Below are positions 35,098 to 43,675 of a DNA stretch of 64,000 nt, in pieces. Source of the stretch: Candidatus Freyarchaeota archaeon (GTDB taxonomy: Archaea > Asgardarchaeota > Jordiarchaeia > Jordiarchaeales > Jordiarchaeaceae); assembly GCA_030587365.1 (NCBI GenBank), contig JAUQZE010000022.1, positions 124,001-188,000 of the forward strand, given 5' to 3'. A program made the translations under genes and the position numbers. The notes beneath the pieces are model-generated. The model was given only the letters and a program-made list of their open reading frames with translations, was not told the DNA's origin and searched no databases. The stretch's first letter is position 1. Every line of letters begins with the position of its first letter.

Positions 35098-35946
35098 TTA
35101 CCTTCTAGGATACTTGGGGTCTCTTTTTTCAAAGAAAGCTGTGATACCTTCCCGAGGGTCTGTGGTGCACATACAAATTACCTGTGCCCTGTTTTCAATG
35201 GCGAGAGCCGCCTCTAGGTTGGGGGCGTTAATGTTTGCATTTATAGAGGATTTGGTCAGTCGCAGACCCAGGGGACTTTTGCTTATTAGAACCCTTGCTA
35301 GAGCTATCGCTTCGTCCATAAGTTTCTCATCGGGAACCACACGTGAAACGAGACCGATTCTCTCCGCTTCCTGAGCGTCCACGAATCTCGCGGTGTAAAT
35401 GATTTCTGCTGCCCGAGACAAGCCGATCAGTCGGGGTAAGAAGTAGCTGTTCCCAACATCCACTCCTGAAAGACCTAGCAGGAACACCGAATTTCTGAAC
35501 CTCGCGCTTTCCCCCGCGATGCGGATATCAGCCGCCAGTGCGATAGAGAAAGCCATACCCACCGCTGGTCCCTTTATGGCGCAGATAATGGGTTGAGGTA
35601 TCTCACGCATCCGCAAAACCAGTTGAGAAGTACGCTTCTGGGCGTAATACTCCCTCTTGACAACTTCGGGAATGTCCATGTATTTTAGATTGCGATAGTT
35701 CTCGGGAACCTCGGGCTGATAAATTGTTGCCGCCTCATTAAGATCAGTGCCGGCGCTGAATCCTCTTCCTTCACCGGTTAGAATCAGCACTCGGATATCC
35801 ATATCCCACTCCAATTTGTGGAAAAGGTCGTGGAGCTCCTCAATCATCTGAATAGTGAAAGCATTCAATTTCTCTGGACGATTCAGCGAAACAACTGCAA
35901 TTCCGTCCTCCAATTCCTTGTACTTTATTGCTTTATAACTACTCAT
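35098..35946 (-). CDS. Crotonase-fold protein lacking both crotonase glutamates (copy 2)
   Basis: Paralog of the gene at 32160, also 282 residues from the ATG at 35946, which follows GGAGGTAAC; the frame opens earlier at 35994 without support. Seen: LNRPEKLNAFTIQM, GRGFSAGTDL, GPAVGMAFSIALAAD and SYFLPRLIGLSRAAEIIYTAR. The Glu144 and Glu164 positions are S134 and V154, while D163 is kept. The usual GGG of the oxyanion segment is GMA here. The shared substitutions imply a common non-hydratase reaction. The pair flanks the KaiC-like gene and may form a unit with it. Confidence 0.85.
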   Translation of the reverse strand: MSSYKAIKYKELEDGIAVVSLNRPEKLNAFTIQMIEELHDLFHKLEWDMDIRVLILTGEGRGFSAGTDLNEAATIYQPEVPENYRNLKYMDIPEVVKREYYAQKRTSQLVLRMREIPQPIICAIKGPAVGMAFSIALAADIRIAGESARFRNSVFLLGLSGVDVGNSYFLPRLIGLSRAAEIIYTARFVDAQEAERIGLVSRVVPDEKLMDEAIALARVLISKSPLGLRLTKSSINANINAPNLEAALAIENRAQVICMCTTDPREGITAFFEKRDPKYPRR

Positions 35947-36228
35947 GCAAGTTACCTCCAAAAAATTTTTGAATAAAACTAAAGAATTTCCCAAATCCCG
36001 TATAAATAAAGGTAAGTGGAAGATGATTCTATCTTTAAATTAACTTTTATGTTTCAGGTCACCCTCATCTTAGCAAAAATAGAAGGATAATAAAAAGTAA
36101 GCCAGCTGTTGTTTTTTTGGCGCCTTATTTTTGAAAGAAAAACCGAATTTCGAATATGCTTAAAAGTTTTGTTTCCCCATTTTTAATCAGCCAACAATAT
36201 TTGAGCAAGTGAGCATTGGTCGATAAAA

Positions 36229-36651
36229 ATGAAAAAGTCAGTGGATACTCCCAATGTTTTGTTATGCCATCTATGCGGAAAGTACATTGACCCGGATGGA
36301 AATTTTATTCGGTGTAGAGAGACCTCTAACGTGTACTGCTCTCGGAGATGTTACTATTATGACTTCGTTCAGAGCGAGAAGAAGACCGATCCTATTTTTG
36401 CCCAGCTTGACAATATTTTGGAGCACCACAGCTCCAACATTGAACAGAAGATGAATTTATTAGAAGCCGTAAACGAAGTCACAAGTGTCATACTCTCAGT
36501 TTATGGTGTATATTGGTTCTTCCCCGAAGTCTATGTCTCCAACAAATGGAATATACACTACATATTCAAGAATTTCAACATAACACCCATAGATTTGGAC
36601 CGACTAGCATCAGATCTCTACCAAATGAGACACTTAGGAGTCTGCAGCTAA
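36229..36651 (+). CDS. Small zinc-finger-type protein
   Basis: Seen: 140 residues. The N-terminal part has LLCHLCGKYIDPDGNFIRC followed by YCSRRCYYYDF, a CX2C plus C-X3-C set resembling small TRASH/FCS-type zinc fingers. The rest is helical (FAQLDNILEHHSSNIEQKM) with an aromatic patch YGVYWFFPEVY and a final helix. No known full-length family is recognised. A role in DNA or protein binding is plausible. Single gene. Confidence 0.65.
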   Translation: MKKSVDTPNVLLCHLCGKYIDPDGNFIRCRETSNVYCSRRCYYYDFVQSEKKTDPIFAQLDNILEHHSSNIEQKMNLLEAVNEVTSVILSVYGVYWFFPEVYVSNKWNIHYIFKNFNITPIDLDRLASDLYQMRHLGVCS

Positions 36652-36841
36652 AAATAGTGACTCGACTCTGAACATTTCTCTATAAGCTAGAAACAGGATT
36701 GCGCCATCGAAGTGACTAGTTGACCGTGTCGATGAAGGTAGGGGGAACCAAGCTTCACACTACAAAGTCGGCTCTGCGGTTTTTCTTAAAAAAAAGAAGA
36801 AAATGGTATTTTTACTTAGCGTTTTCTAACGCGGAACTAGA

Positions 36842-37528
36842 TTAGTACTCGATTACTTTGGGTAATTTCTTGGCGTGATTAACCCATTTGGTAACTTCGC
36901 TTAAACTCGGCGGCCTTCGCACAAGCTTCTTTTTCTCATTCGCCGCTAGTAATTTCGGGTGTAAGACCTTAGGGTCTTGTTTCGCTAGTTCCACTACGTC
37001 TCGTACTTCTGCTTCGTCTAGCAGGTCAGAGTACTCCTCGGAAACTCCCTTTACTCTAACAAAGTCCGCATCTCTTACCCATTCCAAGATGAGCTTGGCT
37101 GCTATGCCTGTTTTTTTGGCTAGATCTTCTCGTCCAGCGGGTTTTCGTCCGGCTACAAGCAAATCCTTCGTTGTTTTAATCCCTGCAGCGTTAAGTTTAT
37201 CAGCGTATTTTGGGCCGATTCCCTCTACATTTATTACGGGAATATTTTTAAATGATGGTAACTCAATTTTTGCTTCCTTTACTGGCTTTGGCTTCGCTGC
37301 CACTTCTAGTCCGGAGGCGCTCCCAGCTATTATTACACCAATTATAAAGAGCAGCCCACCTATAATAGCAATCCAAAATCGAAGAGGGTTAGTTTGCGTC
37401 AGTGAAGCAAAAAGGTTTCCAGAGATCGAAGAGATCCAAATTAAGCCAAGTATTCCAAGAACAGCTCCAAAAATAGCTAATGCGATACCAATTTTTGCGT
37501 TCTTGTTCACTTTCCACACTTCCTTCAT
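36842..37528 (-). CDS. DUF4332 helix-hairpin-helix protein with two N-terminal membrane helices
   Basis: Seen: 228 residues. Two hydrophobic helices lie at about 10-35 and 45-70, a linker follows, then a DUF4332 domain with repeated helix-hairpin-helix units (VEGIGPKYADKLNAAGIKTTKDLL, then VKGVSEEYSDLLDEAEV). It ends in WVNHAKKLPKVIEY. Such domains bind nucleic acid or protein. Here it would be cytoplasmic and tethered to the membrane. The start ATG lacks a clear ribosome site; a GTG at 37510 after GGAAGTG is an alternative. The domain is duplicated in the gene at 37888. Confidence 0.8.
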   Translation of the reverse strand: MKEVWKVNKNAKIGIALAIFGAVLGILGLIWISSISGNLFASLTQTNPLRFWIAIIGGLLFIIGVIIAGSASGLEVAAKPKPVKEAKIELPSFKNIPVINVEGIGPKYADKLNAAGIKTTKDLLVAGRKPAGREDLAKKTGIAAKLILEWVRDADFVRVKGVSEEYSDLLDEAEVRDVVELAKQDPKVLHPKLLAANEKKKLVRRPPSLSEVTKWVNHAKKLPKVIEY

Positions 37529-37887
37529 TGTTTATATGAATATATTTCTATCTAAAGAAGATTTAAACATTACCTCTATCTAATTAAAAAAGGTAGGAAT
37601 CAAAATTAATCAATAAAAACTAAAATGAGAGAAAAGCAATAAAAAATCACCCAACTGCATTTCTCATAAAAGTTGGATCTTTTTAAAGGCGCCAAAATGC
37701 AAACTCTAACTGCATCTGCGAAACTCTACTCAGACCTTCGTCCTCATCTTTCAGTAGTGGCTCTAACTGTTTTAATGCTTCCAGACTCCCACTACCATTA
37801 TAGATTTGGCCTATGTGCGATTTTTCATAAAAAAAGAAGGGAATTGTATCTTTACTTTGAGCGTTTCCTAAGCGAAACTAGATTAGT
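37529..37887. other. Intergenic region between the two DUF4332 genes
   Basis: No gene was recognised. Bases 37822-37887 resemble 36780-36841 (AAAAAAAGAAG, then a GCGTTT-type hairpin and GAAACTAGATTAG), so the downstream tail was duplicated together with the domain. Confidence 0.45.
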
Positions 37888-38310
37888 TTAGTACTCAATT
37901 GCTTTTGGCAATTTCTTGGCCTGATCAATCCATTTTGTGATTACTTTTACGCTCGGCGGTCTTCGTACAATCTTCTTTTTCCCGGCTGCTTCAAGTATTT
38001 TCGCGTGTAAGCCCGCCGGGTCTCTTTTCGCTAGGTCAGGTACATCTTTGACCCCCGCCTCTTCAAGCAGATCAGAGTACTCCTCTGAAACTCCCTTTAT
38101 TCGCATTAGATCTGAATCCTGGATCCATTCTAAGATGAGCTTATCAGATATACCAGTTTTTTTAACCAGCTCTTCTCGCCCACTCGGTGTTCGTCCCTTT
38201 TCAAGCAAATCCTTCGTGGTTTTAATCCCTAAACTATTAAGTTTTTCGGCATATACTTTTCCAATTCCCTCAATTTTTATTATAGGTACTATCTTTATTG
38301 ATTCGCTCAT
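37888..38310 (-). CDS. DUF4332 helix-hairpin-helix protein, soluble paralog
   Basis: Seen: about 140 residues consisting only of the DUF4332 domain (IEGIGKVYAEKLNSLGIKTT, then IKGVSEEYSDLLEEAGV), ending WIDQAKKLPKAIEY like its neighbour. It lacks the membrane helices of the gene at 36842. Start placed at ATG 38310 after GAGGC; ATG 38322 is in frame. It arose by tandem duplication, as the similarity continues past the stop codons. The absence of the anchor suggests a soluble pool of the same binding module. Confidence 0.8.
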   Translation of the reverse strand: MSESIKIVPIIKIEGIGKVYAEKLNSLGIKTTKDLLEKGRTPSGREELVKKTGISDKLILEWIQDSDLMRIKGVSEEYSDLLEEAGVKDVPDLAKRDPAGLHAKILEAAGKKKIVRRPPSVKVITKWIDQAKKLPKAIEY

Positions 38311-38650
38311 GCGATGCCTCATCTCGATTTTTTTAATTGATGTTAAGTTAATTGTATATTTATTAATTAAGATAGTTATAAATTTTACTATAATAGAAAA
38401 TATTGCAAAAATTTATCTTCTCCCCCACTTTTTCATTTCGAAAATACTATAGGCTAAAGCGAAGAAGCACTCATACGATTCGTTGAATTCTCCTTTTATT
38501 TTTTAATTGGTTTGGTTTTTGAAAACATTTTGTGGGAAGTGCAAAAGGGATAAAAATAAGTTTGAGAATTTTTATGTGGTTTTCTGTACTCACATATTGG
38601 CAGCGATAACTTGTACTCAAATTTAGGTTTGGCTAGGAAGGTGAGTTTGC
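38311..38650. other. Divergent intergenic region
   Basis: AT-rich, with no gene seen. It should contain the promoters of the DUF4332 gene (reverse) and of the ligase at 38651 (forward). A GGATAAAAATAAG stretch near 38548 could be a TATA region. Confidence 0.3.
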
Positions 38651-39964
38651 GTGGATTATTTGTACTGGAATAAGGATGTGGAACTATCTTCAAGAGAAGG
38701 AATAGTGGAGATACAGTCTAAGAGATTGAGGAATATGGCCAAGTACTGCTACGATAATGTTCCGTTCTATAATCAGAAATTTAAGAAGGCAGGATTGAAG
38801 CCAGCGGACATTAAATCCGTTGAGGACATTACAAAGATTCCGTTCACTCTGAAATCGGATCTCAGGGAAAACTATCCATTTAAGATGTTTGCGAAGCCCT
38901 TGGAGGAGATTGTTAGGCTGCATGCCAGTTCAGGGACGAGTGGGTCGCCTACCGTTGTGGGTTATACTCGTAACGACATTGAAACGTGGACTGAGATGAT
39001 GGCTCGCACAATGACTTGTCCGGGTTGTCACAAGGGTGATATTGTACAGAACGCTTACGGTTATGGATTGTTTACCGGGGGTCTGGGATTCCATTATGGA
39101 GGTGAGAGGATCGGTGCCACTGTTATTCCAATCTCTGGTGGGAACACTGCGCTTCAGATAAAGTTGATGAAGGATTTTGGTTCAACTGTTCTTACCTGCA
39201 CCCCATCGTACTCTCTATACCTAGCGGAGTATGCTAAACAGGAAAAGGTTGACATTTCAAAGGATATCAAGCTGCGTATGGGGATTTTTGGAGCGGAGCC
39301 ATCTTCGGATACTCTGAGAAGTAAAATCGAAGAGTCTTTAAACATTGATGCTTACGACATTTATGGACTCTCAGAGATTTATGGACCAGGAGTATCCGTG
39401 GAATGCCCCGAGAAGAACGGATTACACATATGGGAGGATTTGCTTATTCCAGAGGTTATTGACAAGGATACTAAGGAACCTGTTTCACCGGGAGAGAAGG
39501 GGGTTCTGACGTTCACTGCCCTAACTAAGGAGGGGATTCCCTTGCTTAGGTATGTTACTAATGATATAACATCTTTGAACTATGAGAAGTGTAACTGTGG
39601 ACGTGAGATGGTTAGGATGAGCAAGGTTGCGGGTAGAGCGGACGATATGTTGATTGTTAGAGGGGTGAACGTGTATCCGTCGCAGATAGAACATGTTTTG
39701 ATGGGGATTCCGGGTGTTAGTGAGAATTATCAGATATTGGTTGACCGCGACATTCTTGATACTTTAACGGTTAGGATTGAAGTTACTCCGGACATATTTT
39801 CCGACAGGATGAAAGACCTAGTGAACTTTCAGAGAAGGGTTGAAAATGAGTTGTTTGAGACGCTTAGAGTGAAGGCTAATGTTGAACTGGTTGCTCCTGG
39901 TAAGATTCCTAGGTCTATGGGTAAGGCGAAAAGGGTTATAGACTTGAGGAAGGAGAATATCTAG
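38651..39964 (+). CDS. Phenylacetate-CoA ligase family protein (PaaK-like)
   Basis: AMP-forming aryl-CoA ligase. Seen: 437 residues, the PaaK length. The phosphate-binding loop is HASSGTSGSPTVVGYT, the adenine motif is YDIYGLSEIYGPGV, and the C-terminal domain has VRGVNVYPSQIEHVL. The start is GTG with a GAAGG site. It is followed 18 bases later by an ACT-domain gene. This pair is common in archaea and anaerobes next to indolepyruvate oxidoreductase genes, and the ior operon of this genome is at 53-55 kb. It probably activates aryl acids such as phenylacetate or indoleacetate. The exact substrate is inferred. Confidence 0.92.
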   Translation: MDYLYWNKDVELSSREGIVEIQSKRLRNMAKYCYDNVPFYNQKFKKAGLKPADIKSVEDITKIPFTLKSDLRENYPFKMFAKPLEEIVRLHASSGTSGSPTVVGYTRNDIETWTEMMARTMTCPGCHKGDIVQNAYGYGLFTGGLGFHYGGERIGATVIPISGGNTALQIKLMKDFGSTVLTCTPSYSLYLAEYAKQEKVDISKDIKLRMGIFGAEPSSDTLRSKIEESLNIDAYDIYGLSEIYGPGVSVECPEKNGLHIWEDLLIPEVIDKDTKEPVSPGEKGVLTFTALTKEGIPLLRYVTNDITSLNYEKCNCGREMVRMSKVAGRADDMLIVRGVNVYPSQIEHVLMGIPGVSENYQILVDRDILDTLTVRIEVTPDIFSDRMKDLVNFQRRVENELFETLRVKANVELVAPGKIPRSMGKAKRVIDLRKENI

Positions 39965-39982
39965 GAGACAAAGGAGGAAAAA

Positions 39983-40408
39983 ATGAAGATGGTTAAACAG
40001 ATTTCAGTCTTTCTTCAGAATAGACCGGGCACCTTGGCTGAGTTAACTAAAATACTGCTGGATAATGATATAAATATGAGGGCTCTTACGGTTGCCGACA
40101 CCGCGGATTATGGAATTATTAGGATAATTGTAGACGACCCTAATAAAACTCTAAAGATTTTAAAGTCCCAAGATTATCTAGTTTCGGAAACCGATGTCAT
40201 AGCGGTAGAGGCTTTTGATAAACCCGGAGGCTTGTATGAGATAGCGACTACCTTGGGAGAAAGGAACGTAAATATAGAGTATCTTTACACCACCCTGAAA
40301 CAGGGAAAAGCAATTATGATCATAAGAGTTTCCGACATAGAAACCGCTCTAGAAGCACTGAGAAACGGGGGATTCAGACTGGTCAGCGAAGAAGAACTTT
40401 ACGAATAA
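39983..40408 (+). CDS. Tandem ACT-domain protein
   Basis: Seen: 141 residues with two ACT modules: residues 1-70 (KQISVFLQNRPGTLAELTKIL) and 73-141 (VEAFDKPGGLYEIATTLGERN). ACT domains bind amino acids and act as sensors. A strong AAAGGAGGA site precedes the ATG, and it is transcribed with the PaaK-type ligase. It probably tunes aryl-CoA ligase activity to aromatic amino-acid levels; this is inferred from the pairing. Confidence 0.92.
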   Translation: MKMVKQISVFLQNRPGTLAELTKILLDNDINMRALTVADTADYGIIRIIVDDPNKTLKILKSQDYLVSETDVIAVEAFDKPGGLYEIATTLGERNVNIEYLYTTLKQGKAIMIIRVSDIETALEALRNGGFRLVSEEELYE

Positions 40409-40508
40409 CATATAAACTCGTTATATCCTGTCTGATCAGAAAAAGTGAGCCAGAACAATTTCGGCATAAATCTTCAGAGCCTTCAAGTTCGAAAGGAGAT
40501 TTACACAC

Positions 40509-41135
40509 TTGTTAAAAATCAAAAATGACTTGGAAGAAATCCGCGAGCTAGCACTAAAGGAAGGAGCGTCCAGAGCCAAGGTGATCGATACGAGTTCAAT
40601 CGTTGTAGATGAGAGAGTACAGCTAAAATGCAGATATCCCCCCTGCATTAATTACGGGAGAAGCCTAATGTGCCCACCCTACACACCAACCGCCGGGGAA
40701 TTCAGGGAGATCCTCGAAAAATACAAGTACGCCATAATTTTCCAAGTAGATAAAACCATAGACAAGGAAATACAAAACTACATCAAAAATAAGGAAACAA
40801 CCCTCTTGGATCTGTCCAAGGATGAAAAATTCGTAGAACTTGTTTCGAAAAAGGGCGTGTGGAGCGAAGGAGTAGAAACCAACAAAATAATCTCCGCCCT
40901 TGAGAGAGAAGCCTTCAAAAGAGGATACCACTACGCACTAGGACTAACATCTGGACCCTGCAGACTGTGTGAAAACTGTGACCCAAAAAGCCTCTGTAAA
41001 CACCCATGGGAAGCGAGGCCATCAATGGAGGCTGTGGGAATAGATGTTTCAAAAACCGCGGAAAACGCCGGTTTCAAAATACAGTGGGGAACAAAAGAGT
41101 CAATGAACCTCACAGCCCTCGTGTTAATCGATTAA
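40509..41135 (+). CDS. DUF2284 metal-binding protein
   Basis: Seen: 208 residues with the DUF2284 cysteine pattern: CRYPPCINYGRSLMCPPYTPT in the N-terminal third and CRLCENCDPKSLCKHPWEARPS in the C-terminal part, then EAVGIDVSKTA. The cysteines are arranged to bind an Fe-S cluster or zinc. The start is TTG after GGAG. It follows the PaaK-ACT pair by 100 bases on the same strand and may be co-transcribed. The biochemical role of the family is not established. Confidence 0.85.
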   Translation: MLKIKNDLEEIRELALKEGASRAKVIDTSSIVVDERVQLKCRYPPCINYGRSLMCPPYTPTAGEFREILEKYKYAIIFQVDKTIDKEIQNYIKNKETTLLDLSKDEKFVELVSKKGVWSEGVETNKIISALEREAFKRGYHYALGLTSGPCRLCENCDPKSLCKHPWEARPSMEAVGIDVSKTAENAGFKIQWGTKESMNLTALVLID

Positions 41136-41185
41136 AAAAGAATTCATGGATGGTTTAAGAGACTAAAATCCTGCCCGTAATTCCC

Positions 41186-41241
41186 GTGGCTCATCAGCCT
41201 CCTTGAGCCACACTTGGGGCGACGAAAAAGTTTCGCCACCC
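41186..41241 (+). ncRNA. Two adjacent hairpins, possible structured RNA
   Basis: GTGGCTCA (41186) pairs perfectly with TGAGCCAC (41204). Next, GGGGCGA (41216) pairs with TCGCC-A-CCC (41233) around a CGAAAAAGTT loop. A GACAG sequence follows. It lies 50 bases past the DUF2284 stop. It may be a terminator pair or a small RNA such as an H/ACA-type guide. The remainder of 41136-41497 shows nothing else. Confidence 0.35.
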
Positions 41242-41497
41242 TGACAGCCCTAAAGAACCTATAACAACCCTCTTCACTTTAAACAAGGATCCAAAATGTT
41301 CAAAAAAGAGTATCAGAAAGCGGGTCATAATAAATCTTATTCAAGCCTAAAATGTACGCCCAGCTAATTTTAATGGGTATTATTCTGACGGCTCTATAGA
41401 ACTAGATGAAAATTAAAAACTTTTAGAAAATGGGTAAAAAAAAATAAAAAGTATTTTGGTTTTCGTGTAGAAGTTTCTATAAAAACATATCCGGTGA

Positions 41498-42202
41498 TTA
41501 GAGCATATAACACTGCGCTATACAATGGGGGTTATTGAATTTTAATAGGGTATAGTCCCATTCATAGCCAGTGGCTATTTTAAAATCTGCGGCCACAGCA
41601 AAGGAGATAGCGCATGCCAATCTGCCATCAGGCCGTTTTAACACCTTCTCATCATAAGCCAGTCTACATGCATCCAAAAAGTAGCACTTTGGCAAGATAA
41701 AGTCTACACTCCCATCTCCATTTTCCTTATATCCCCACTCATGGGGACTAAAATTCATATCAGTCAGCATCTGGCTAAGCTTTGATAGAATACCGTCTAC
41801 ATCAACATTCCTCTTTATATCGCTCAAGGTTTCCGATATACCTCTAATGGCGCCTATGTGCCCAACCCTGGTTCCTGCTCCAGTTTGACCCTGGAACTCG
41901 TTTTCAGTCTTGTATTGGGCGTACAGAATTGAGCAGTATGGAGTGGGATATTTATCGGATTTTGAGACTAGATACTCTGCCAACTGGTCTAGGTCTTTAA
42001 TATTTTGGGGTGGTTTTTCACCAATTTTTTGAGCTTCAAACTCTAGAGCGTGCTTTATAAATCGGGTGGGGAATACTGGTCCGTACGTTTTTTCTTCTTC
42101 TTTTAGCCCGCTTATAATTATCGCTGTTAGCGGTCCGGGAGGAGGTATTTCGTACGGGGTCTTTTCAAACATTTTAAAATCAGAAATTTTCAATTCCGCC
42201 AC
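41498..42202 (-). CDS. Unrecognised Cys-containing protein, orphan family B (copy 2)
   Basis: Paralog of the gene at 28992 and tandem neighbour of that at 42583. Seen: about 234 residues. The N-terminus ELKISDFKMFEKTPYEIPPP is followed by TYGPVF-TRFIKHALEFEAQ, a GAGTRVGH turn, the CYFLDACRLAYDE block and the end WDYTLLKFNNPHCIAQCYML. The central CVSC motif of copy 1 is not kept here (RLACAISF). The start is placed at GTG 42202, seven bases after GAGGTG; the frame is open to 42217. It has its own palindromic operator. Function unknown; the operator suggests a shared inducer or autoregulation. Confidence 0.7.
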   Translation of the reverse strand: MAELKISDFKMFEKTPYEIPPPGPLTAIIISGLKEEEKTYGPVFPTRFIKHALEFEAQKIGEKPPQNIKDLDQLAEYLVSKSDKYPTPYCSILYAQYKTENEFQGQTGAGTRVGHIGAIRGISETLSDIKRNVDVDGILSKLSQMLTDMNFSPHEWGYKENGDGSVDFILPKCYFLDACRLAYDEKVLKRPDGRLACAISFAVAADFKIATGYEWDYTLLKFNNPHCIAQCYML

Positions 42203-42272
42203 TTTCCAACACCTCACTTGACATTATTCTGACGATAAAATTTATATCTATAACAATATTATATAATTCTCG

Positions 42273-42311
42273 GCATAAAAATATATCTATTATGTAGCTA
42301 TATTACATAAT
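42273..42311 (-). promoter_or_regulatory. Palindromic operator plus TATA region, copy 2
   Basis: On the reverse strand ATTATGTA-N7-TACATAAT is followed by AGATATATTTTTATGC, about 70 bases before the GTG at 42202. Similarity to copy 3 extends downstream through an AATTATATAATATTGTT stretch. The rest of 42203-42582 holds no gene. Confidence 0.75.
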
Positions 42312-42582
42312 TATTTCTTTTTACTTTTGTACGGTTTATGCCTCTGCCCCACCTCTAGTTTCCGGGGCGGTTATTAATGGAGAATTATAGTCACTGAACA
42401 TACTTTCCCGAATCACAAAAATCGGCACCATGTCTTTTGCTGACCCCAGAAAAATAAGAACCTTTTCAAAAGTCCAGAGTGTTCATAAAAAAAGAGTGAT
42501 AGAAAGTCAGCCACAAAAATCCTATACATTAGAAAATACGAAAAATATTTTTGTTCTCTGAAAGTTTAGCCCTAATGAATGA

Positions 42583-43287
42583 TTAGAGCATGTAAGATCT
42601 CGCTATACAGTGTGGTTTATAATTTTCTAGGACTTCATAGTCCCATTCATAACCCGAAGTTAGTTTAAGATACTGGCTCACAGCGAAGGCGGCAATACAT
42701 TGCAATCTGCCGTCTGGCCGTTTAAGCAAGCCCTCGTCGAAAGCCGATCGGCATCCGTCCACATAGTGACACTTCGGCCAGAGTAAGTCTACACTTCCAT
42801 CTCCATTTTTTTTGTATCCCCATTCACGGGGACTGAAATTCATCGAAATCAGGATCTGGCTTAACTTTAATAGAGAACCATCTACATCAACTTTCCTGTC
42901 TTTAACGCTCAATGTTTCTGACATACTTCTAGCAGCACCTAAATGCCCAATCCGAGTCCCTGCTCCGGCTTTGCCTTGGAACTCGTTTTCAGTCTTGTAC
43001 TGAGCGTATACAGTTGTGCAGTAAGGAGTAGGATACTTATCGGATTTTGAGACCAAATATTCTAACAAATCGTTTAGAGTTTTGATATCTTGGGGGGGTT
43101 TCTCTCCAATTCTTTGAGCTTCGAACTCTAGAGCGTGTTTTATGAATCTGGTGGTGAATACGGGTCCGTACGTTTTTTCTATTTCTTTTAGCCCGTTTAT
43201 GATTATCTCTGTTATAGGTCTGGGAGGAGGTATTTCGTATAGAGTCTTTTCAAACATTTTAAAATCAGAAATTTTCAATTCCGTCAC
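42583..43287 (-). CDS. Unrecognised Cys-containing protein, orphan family B (copy 3)
   Basis: Closest to the gene at 41498; the two are a recent tandem duplication that includes the promoter. Seen: about 234 residues with ELKISDFKMFEKTLYEIPPP, TYGPVFTTRFIKHALEFEAQ, GAGTRIGH, CHYVDGCRSAFDE and the end WDYEVLENYKPHCIARSYML. Conserved cysteines of the CX5C block and the PHC near the end are kept. The start is GTG 43287 after GAGGTG. The function cannot be named. Confidence 0.7.
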   Translation of the reverse strand: MTELKISDFKMFEKTLYEIPPPRPITEIIINGLKEIEKTYGPVFTTRFIKHALEFEAQRIGEKPPQDIKTLNDLLEYLVSKSDKYPTPYCTTVYAQYKTENEFQGKAGAGTRIGHLGAARSMSETLSVKDRKVDVDGSLLKLSQILISMNFSPREWGYKKNGDGSVDLLWPKCHYVDGCRSAFDEGLLKRPDGRLQCIAAFAVSQYLKLTSGYEWDYEVLENYKPHCIARSYML

Positions 43288-43361
43288 TTTCCAACACCTC
43301 ACTTGACAATATTCTGGCTATAACATGGTTATAGCTTTATAACAATATTATATAATTCTCA

Positions 43362-43400
43362 GCATAAAAATATATCTATTATGTAGCTATGTTACATAAT
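43362..43400 (-). promoter_or_regulatory. Palindromic operator plus TATA region, copy 3
   Basis: Same unit as at 28880 and 42273: perfect ATTATGTA/TACATAAT arms with a 7-base spacer, then AGATATATTTTTATGC. It lies about 75 bases before the GTG at 43287. Confidence 0.75.
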
Positions 43401-43506
43401 TATTTCTTTTCATTTTAGGAGGCAAATGATTCTCAAATTGCTGCTTCATCAGTTACTGCTCGCAATTAAAAACAATATTGAAATAAAGAAAGAGTGATGG
43501 AGTTTT

Positions 43507-43602
43507 CTAGGGGTATAGTTCTCCTGTATGCATGATGTTGTTAGGATCAAAAGTCTTCTTCATGCGTCTTAGTAATCCATACTGTGTTCCGTAGTGCGGT
43601 TC
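43507..43602 (-). pseudogene. Remnant of an FAD-linked oxidase C-terminus
   Basis: The reverse strand reads YGTQYGLLRRMKKTFDPNNI, then MHTGELYP and a stop, the typical C-terminal end of GlcD/vanillyl-alcohol-oxidase-type FAD oxidases (KK-FDPNNI-NPGKL). A stop codon directly upstream leaves only about 31 codons. The rest of the gene is gone. Confidence 0.6.
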
Positions 43603-43675
43603 CTATGTTATCCCATTCCTCTGAGTGTGAGTCTAAAAGGTGGCTTTCCAGTTAGGTACTATAGTCTGATTAATG

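Noticed and set aside
36700..36760. Weak inverted repeat CATCGA/TCGATG suggesting a small RNA
   Set aside because: The stem is only 6 bp with an 18-base loop and there is no further structure. It was not strong enough to call.
37937..38452. 171-codon forward frame opposite the DUF4332 gene
   Set aside because: Ser/Phe-rich shadow of the reverse-strand gene, with no start signal.
28880..43400. CRISPR-like interpretation of the repeated palindromes
   Set aside because: There are only three copies, 13 kb apart or one per gene, always at promoters. No regular spacer array exists anywhere in the window.
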